From Microcoleus asticus IPMA8 (lineage in GTDB: Bacteria > Cyanobacteriota > Cyanobacteriia > Cyanobacteriales > Microcoleaceae): a DNA stretch of 20,028 nt. Position 1 is the stretch's first letter. Each line of letters opens with the position of its first letter. The translations under genes and the position numbers were made by a program. The notes under the pieces were generated by a model. It saw only the letters and a program-made list of their open reading frames with translations. It was not told the DNA's origin and ran no database searches. Shown here in pieces: positions 15,867 to 20,028 of the stretch. The DNA lies in NCBI RefSeq assembly GCF_013179805.1, contig NZ_SRRZ01000134.1, positions 1 through 20,028 of the forward strand, in the 5' to 3' direction.

Positions 15867-15880
15867 GTATAATTAGTTAC
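15867..15880 (+). promoter_or_regulatory. GTA-N8-TAC motif (NtcA-like) upstream of copy 4
   Basis: GTA at 15867-15869 and TAC at 15878-15880 are separated by exactly eight bases, matching the consensus form for NtcA, the cyanobacterial nitrogen regulator. It overlaps the only TATAAT box in the gap. The usual activator arrangement, with the site about 22 bases upstream of a -10 box, does not fit because the ribosome binding site begins at 15896. If used, it would more likely block the promoter. A chance match is quite possible. Confidence 0.25.
15868..15873 (+). promoter_or_regulatory. Candidate -10 box for copy 4
   Basis: A perfect TATAAT lies 38 bases before the copy 4 start codon, leaving room for a leader of about 30 bases that contains the ribosome binding site. 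No convincing -35 box lies 16-18 bases upstream. It is the best promoter-like element in any of the three gaps. Confidence 0.4.
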
Positions 15881-15895
15881 AATAGTCAATGTCTG

Positions 15896-15903
15896 AGAAG
15901 GAG
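15896..15903 (+). promoter_or_regulatory. Ribosome binding site of copy 4
   Basis: AGAAGGAG ends eight bases before the ATG at 15912. It is a strong Shine-Dalgarno and fixes the copy 4 start. Copies 2 and 3 have nothing comparable before their starts. Confidence 0.75.
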
Positions 15904-15911
15904 TAATCCAG

Positions 15912-18900
15912 ATGAGTGCAGCAGTGGATTTGACAAACACAATTTCAGGATATCATCTGGGTGAGCAATTATACTGCGGTTCGAGAACCCTAGTTTATCG
16001 AGCCATTCGAGAAACAGATCGGCTTCCGGTTGTGATTAAACTATTAAATCGAGACTATCCCAGCTTCAGCGAACTGCTGCAATTCCGCAACCAATATACG
16101 ATCGCCAAAAACCTACGTCTGCCTGGAGTCGTTGAACCCTACAATTTGGAGTCCTATCGCCACAGCTATGCTATAGTAATGGAGGATTTTGGCGGCATTT
16201 CTCTGCGCGACTACGCCCAAGAGCGCTCGCTGACTCTGGCAGAAATCTTAGAAATTGCCATTCAAATAACTGACATTCTCAATGAACTGTATCGGCATCG
16301 AGTTATCCACAAAGATATTAAGCCAGCGAACGTGCTAATACATCCGGAAACTAAACAAGTCAAACTGATTGACTTTAGCATCGCCTCCCTACTGCCGAGA
16401 GAAACTCAAGAAATTCACAATCCCAACGTTTTAGAAGGAACCCTAGCCTATATTTCTCCCGAACAAACCGGAAGAATGAACCGAGGCATCGACTACCGCA
16501 CCGACTTTTATTCTCTGGGGGCCACCTTTTACGAACTGCTGACAGGAAAACTGCCATTTGAATGCGACGACCCGATGGAGTTGATTCACTGCCATATTGC
16601 CAAACAACCTCCTTCAATAAACAGCAAAGAAATTCCGCAGGTGCTTTCAGATATGGTGATGAAGCTGATGGCAAAGAATGCCGAAAAGCGCTATCAAAGT
16701 GCCTTGGGATTGAAACATGACTTAGAAAGGTGTTGGCAGCAGCACCAAGAAACTGGAAACATTGAAAGTTTTGAGTTGGGAACGCGGGATGTATGCGATC
16801 GCTTCCTGATTCCTGAAAAGCTTTATGGTCGAGAAACCGAAGTACAAACCCTGTTGAATGCCTTCGATCGCGTGGCAAATGGCACATCAGAATTAATGCT
16901 GGTCGCTGGGTTTTCCGGGATTGGAAAAACGGCTGTAGTCAACGAGGTACATAAACCGATCGTCCGGCAGCGCGGCTATTTCATCAAAGGCAAATTCGAC
17001 CAATTTAACCGCAATATTCCCTTCTCGGCATTTGTCCAGGCATTTCGCGATTTTATGGCACAATTACTCAGTGAAAGTGATGCCAAAGTCAAAGAATGGA
17101 AAACTCAAATTCTCGAAGCGCTCGGTGACAACGGACAAGTCATTATTGAAGTCATTCCCGAACTCGAACGAATTATTGGATCGCAACCTCCAGCCCCAGA
17201 ATTATCAGGGATAGCTGCTCAAAATCTCTTTAATTTGCTCTTCCACAAATTCATTGCTGTCTTCACCACAAAAGAGCATCCCTTGGTGATATTTTTGGAT
17301 GACTTACAATGGGCGGATTCGGCATCGCTGAAGTTAATGCAATTGCTCGTCAATGAGTCGCAATTGGGTTTTCTTTTGCTGCTGGGAGCCTATAGGGATA
17401 ATGAAGTATCACCAGGCCATCCCCTGATGTTGACCCTCGATGAAGTGAGGAAGGCAGAAACCACACTCAACACTATTACATTAGCACCGCTGGGCCAAAT
17501 CAGTTTGAATCAATTGGTAGCGGATATGCTAGTTTGTTATCCTAATTTGGCACAACCGCTGACAGAATTGGTCTATCAAAAAACTCAAGGAAACCCATTT
17601 TTTGCGACGCAGTTTCTCAAAGCATTGCATCAGGATAAATTGATTAGTTTTGATATCCAATTAGGACATTGGCAGTGCGATATTAGCAAAGTGAGAGAGG
17701 CAGCGCTCACTGATGATGTGGTGCTATTTATGGCGCAGCAGTTGCAAAAAATGCCAGCAACAACTCAGTCAGTTTTAAAATTAGCCGCTTGCATTGGCAA
17801 CCAGTTCGAGCTGGCAACATTGGCAATTGTTTCAGAGAGTTCGGAGGCGGAAACCGCAACCGCATTGTGGAAAGCTTTACAGGAAGAACTGATTATTCCC
17901 CAAAGTGAAGTTTATAAATTTTATGTAGGCGCAGAACAGGCGATTTCTGAAGCGACTTCTCAAACAGTTTCCTATAGATTCTTGCACGATCGCGTCCAAC
18001 AAGCGGCCTATTCTTTGATTCCGGAAGCAGAACGCGCGATCGCTCATTATCAAATCGGGCAATTACTCCTGCAACAAATTTCAGCAGAAGCCAGAGAAGA
18101 ACGCATTTTTGAATTAGTCAATCAGTTAAATTATGGAACCACACTTGTTGTTGAACAAACCGAACGAGACGACTTAGGCAAACTCAACCTCACAGCTTGC
18201 CGCAAAGCCAGAGCCGCCACCGCTTATCAAGCCGCACGCGAGTATGCCACAGTCGGACTGACATTATTAGGATTTGAAGCTTGGCAGCGACAATATGAAA
18301 TGACGTTATCCCTGCACGAATTAGCTGCCGAGATTGCCTGGTTGTGTGGTGATTTTGAGGGAATGGAGCGAAGGATTGAAGCGACGCTGCACCATGCTAA
18401 AACTCCCTTAGATCGGATGCAAATCTATCAAATAAAAATTCAGTCATTGAACTCCCGCAATGAATTTTTAGCGGCACTCTCGACAGGTAAATCTGTCCTT
18501 CAATTGCTAGAAGTCAGCCTGCCTGATAGCCCAACGACCGAGGATATTCAGCAGGCGAGACAGGAAATCAACGCATCACTCGGCGATCGCTCGATTGAGG
18601 AGTTGATTCATCTGCCGAAGATGAGGGATGCTCAAAAGCTTGCCATTATGCAGATTGCTGATAGCATTCTGCCTTCGTGTTACCTGACAGGTTCGCCGCT
18701 TTATCCCTTAGTAGTTGCACTACAGGTCAAGCTTTCAATTCAATTTGGTAATAGTCTCTTTTCTCCCATTAGCTATGTTAGCTACGCATTCCTACTCAAT
18801 ATGCTGTGGCAAGAGATAACACAGGTGCAGCAGTTTGGGCAATTAGCTTATCGCCTGGCATCAGAGCCAGAGGCTAAAAATATCCGAGCTGCAACTTTTA

Positions 18901-20028
18901 ATGTATTTGCGGGATACGTTCATCACTGCGTCGCTCATGTGAGAGAAACGCTACCGATTTTTCAGGATGGCTATCAAGCGGGATTGGAAACGGGCGATCT
19001 GGAATTCATTGTCTACACTGTACAAATGTTTTCCTTGAATTCCTTGTGGTCAGGGAAACCGCTCAACGAACTCGAACCCCAAATTCGCGCCTACCACCAG
19101 CATTTGCGCGACCTCAACATCATCACTACAGCCAAGCATTATTTAATTTACTGGGAAACAGCTCTGATCCTTCTGGGGCGCTCGGAGGATGAGGTTCCTT
19201 TACGCAAAGATTCTTATGAGGAAGAATTGGTTTCTCAGGTGCAAGCATCCAACGATATGTTTCGGTTGTGTATCTTTTACCACCACAGATTCGTATTGAA
19301 CTTCTGGCTGGGAGACATTGTTAAGGCACAAAAGGATGCGGATCGAGCCAGACAACACCTGACAAGATGTATGGGAACAATTCTCGAACCTGTCTTTTAC
19401 TTCTACGATTCTCTAACGGTGCTTGCCATACAGCCTGAATCAACTGCACAGTCGGACGATCGACTGCATCAAGTGCAAGAAAATCAAGGTAAGTTACAGC
19501 AATGGGCCTCTCATGCCCCGATGAATCACTTGCACAAGTGGCAACTGGTGGAAGCCGAACGTTACCGCGTTCTCGATCGATACAAAGAGGCAATTGAGTG
19601 CTACGACCTTGCAGTTAAAGGAGCCAAAGAAAACGAATATCTCCAAGAAGAAGCGTTAGCCAACGAATTAGCTGCCAAGTTCTACTGGGAATGGGGCAAA
19701 GAAAAAGTCGCCGCCAGCTATATGCAGGAGGCATATTACTGTTATGCCCGTTGGGGTGCACTCGCCAAGGTTCAAGACTTAGAAAAAAGGTTTCCGCAAT
19801 TACTTCATCCCATTCTGAATCAGCCCAAACTTCGCTTTAATCCTCTAGAGACGCTAGCAACCATTACCCACTCTTCGCAGACTTCCAGCACCAGCAGCAC
19901 GAGTATTTCCGAGGCCCTTGATTTCGCCTCTATTGTACAAGCTGCTCAAGCTTTATCCAGTAAAATTCAGCTTGATGAATTGTTCGGTAGCCTCAACCAA
20001 ATTATTTTAAAAACTTCAGGGGCAGAAA
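15912..20028 (+). CDS. Trifunctional Ser/Thr kinase/ATPase/sensor histidine kinase, copy 4 (3' partial)
   Basis: Opens with MSAAVDLTNTISGYHLGEQL after a good ribosome binding site and stays open to the right edge, giving 1372 full codons. The kinase domain has Lys43 (VVIK), the catalytic loop HKDIKPAN with Asp135, and DFS at 154-156. Walker A is GFSGIGKT (333-340) and Walker B is VIFLDD with Asp463-Asp464. The helical TPR-like region runs from about 610 to 1300 and ends in the family's conserved EALANELAAKFYWEWGKEK and CYARWGA. A Ser/Thr linker (QTSSTSSTS) and the first residues of GAF (QLDELFGSLNQIILKTSGAE) are the last things visible. By homology GAF, perhaps PAS, and a histidine kinase should follow outside the window. 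It is the most divergent copy, with a shorter N-terminus and none of the absorbed repeats of copy 2. The 149-base gap and possible promoter suggest it is expressed partly independently. Confidence 0.93.
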   Translation, partial: MSAAVDLTNTISGYHLGEQLYCGSRTLVYRAIRETDRLPVVIKLLNRDYPSFSELLQFRNQYTIAKNLRLPGVVEPYNLESYRHSYAIVMEDFGGISLRDYAQERSLTLAEILEIAIQITDILNELYRHRVIHKDIKPANVLIHPETKQVKLIDFSIASLLPRETQEIHNPNVLEGTLAYISPEQTGRMNRGIDYRTDFYSLGATFYELLTGKLPFECDDPMELIHCHIAKQPPSINSKEIPQVLSDMVMKLMAKNAEKRYQSALGLKHDLERCWQQHQETGNIESFELGTRDVCDRFLIPEKLYGRETEVQTLLNAFDRVANGTSELMLVAGFSGIGKTAVVNEVHKPIVRQRGYFIKGKFDQFNRNIPFSAFVQAFRDFMAQLLSESDAKVKEWKTQILEALGDNGQVIIEVIPELERIIGSQPPAPELSGIAAQNLFNLLFHKFIAVFTTKEHPLVIFLDDLQWADSASLKLMQLLVNESQLGFLLLLGAYRDNEVSPGHPLMLTLDEVRKAETTLNTITLAPLGQISLNQLVADMLVCYPNLAQPLTELVYQKTQGNPFFATQFLKALHQDKLISFDIQLGHWQCDISKVREAALTDDVVLFMAQQLQKMPATTQSVLKLAACIGNQFELATLAIVSESSEAETATALWKALQEELIIPQSEVYKFYVGAEQAISEATSQTVSYRFLHDRVQQAAYSLIPEAERAIAHYQIGQLLLQQISAEAREERIFELVNQLNYGTTLVVEQTERDDLGKLNLTACRKARAATAYQAAREYATVGLTLLGFEAWQRQYEMTLSLHELAAEIAWLCGDFEGMERRIEATLHHAKTPLDRMQIYQIKIQSLNSRNEFLAALSTGKSVLQLLEVSLPDSPTTEDIQQARQEINASLGDRSIEELIHLPKMRDAQKLAIMQIADSILPSCYLTGSPLYPLVVALQVKLSIQFGNSLFSPISYVSYAFLLNMLWQEITQVQQFGQLAYRLASEPEAKNIRAATFNVFAGYVHHCVAHVRETLPIFQDGYQAGLETGDLEFIVYTVQMFSLNSLWSGKPLNELEPQIRAYHQHLRDLNIITTAKHYLIYWETALILLGRSEDEVPLRKDSYEEELVSQVQASNDMFRLCIFYHHRFVLNFWLGDIVKAQKDADRARQHLTRCMGTILEPVFYFYDSLTVLAIQPESTAQSDDRLHQVQENQGKLQQWASHAPMNHLHKWQLVEAERYRVLDRYKEAIECYDLAVKGAKENEYLQEEALANELAAKFYWEWGKEKVAASYMQEAYYCYARWGALAKVQDLEKRFPQLLHPILNQPKLRFNPLETLATITHSSQTSSTSSTSISEALDFASIVQAAQALSSKIQLDELFGSLNQIILKTSGAE

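Noticed and set aside
16375..16887. Minus-strand 170-codon ORF
   Set aside because: It is wholly antisense to the kinase domain of copy 4, has no recognisable protein features and no homologous antisense ORF in the same place in copies 2 or 3.
1..20028. Anti-phage defence island built on STAND ATPases
   Set aside because: The ATPase is embedded in a kinase/GAF/histidine kinase signalling protein. No nuclease, protease, membrane effector or mobile element gene lies in the window to support a defence role.

Overview
The window looks like cyanobacterial chromosome. At least 21 copies of the octamer GCGATCGC (HIP1) lie in 20 kb, and several short repeats of cyanobacterial type are present: C-tract/G-tract palindromes, a five-unit heptanucleotide repeat and a GCGATGGC-type repeat. 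Together these point to a cyanobacterium, probably filamentous; the genus cannot be read from this stretch.

Nearly the whole window is one tandem array of four very large, homologous, same-strand genes: copy 1 (1-4223, 5' end outside the window), copy 2 (4301-9823), copy 3 (9898-15762) and copy 4 (15912 to the right edge, 3' end outside). Each full copy encodes, in order, a Ser/Thr-kinase-like domain, an AAA/STAND-type ATPase domain, a long alpha-helical TPR-like region, a Ser/Thr-rich linker, a GAF domain, an optional PAS domain and a C-terminal histidine kinase (DHp plus HATPase). This is the architecture annotated as trifunctional Ser/Thr kinase/ATP-binding protein/sensor histidine kinase, the HstK-like family of cyanobacteria. 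Copies 1 and 3 carry the PAS domain and copy 2 lacks it. Copy 4 leaves the window at the start of its GAF domain.

Gaps between genes are short: 77, 74 and 149 bases. The first two hold no convincing promoter or terminator, so copies 1-3 are plausibly co-transcribed. The 149-base gap before copy 4 holds two inverted repeats, a TATAAT box overlapped by a GTA-N8-TAC motif (the NtcA consensus form) and a strong ribosome binding site, so copy 4 may have its own promoter. No response regulator, receiver domain, transporter, RNA gene, transposase or CRISPR array is visible.

The main interest is evolutionary. The array appears to be evolving by duplication, patchy gene conversion (copy 1 alternates between matching copy 2 and copy 3), removal or addition of a 435-base PAS cassette at a 7-base shared sequence, and in-frame acquisition of short repeats that now encode extra residues at domain borders. 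I found no clearly novel biological system. What is unusual is a dense cluster of giant dual kinases that appear to share output domains while their sensing parts diverge.
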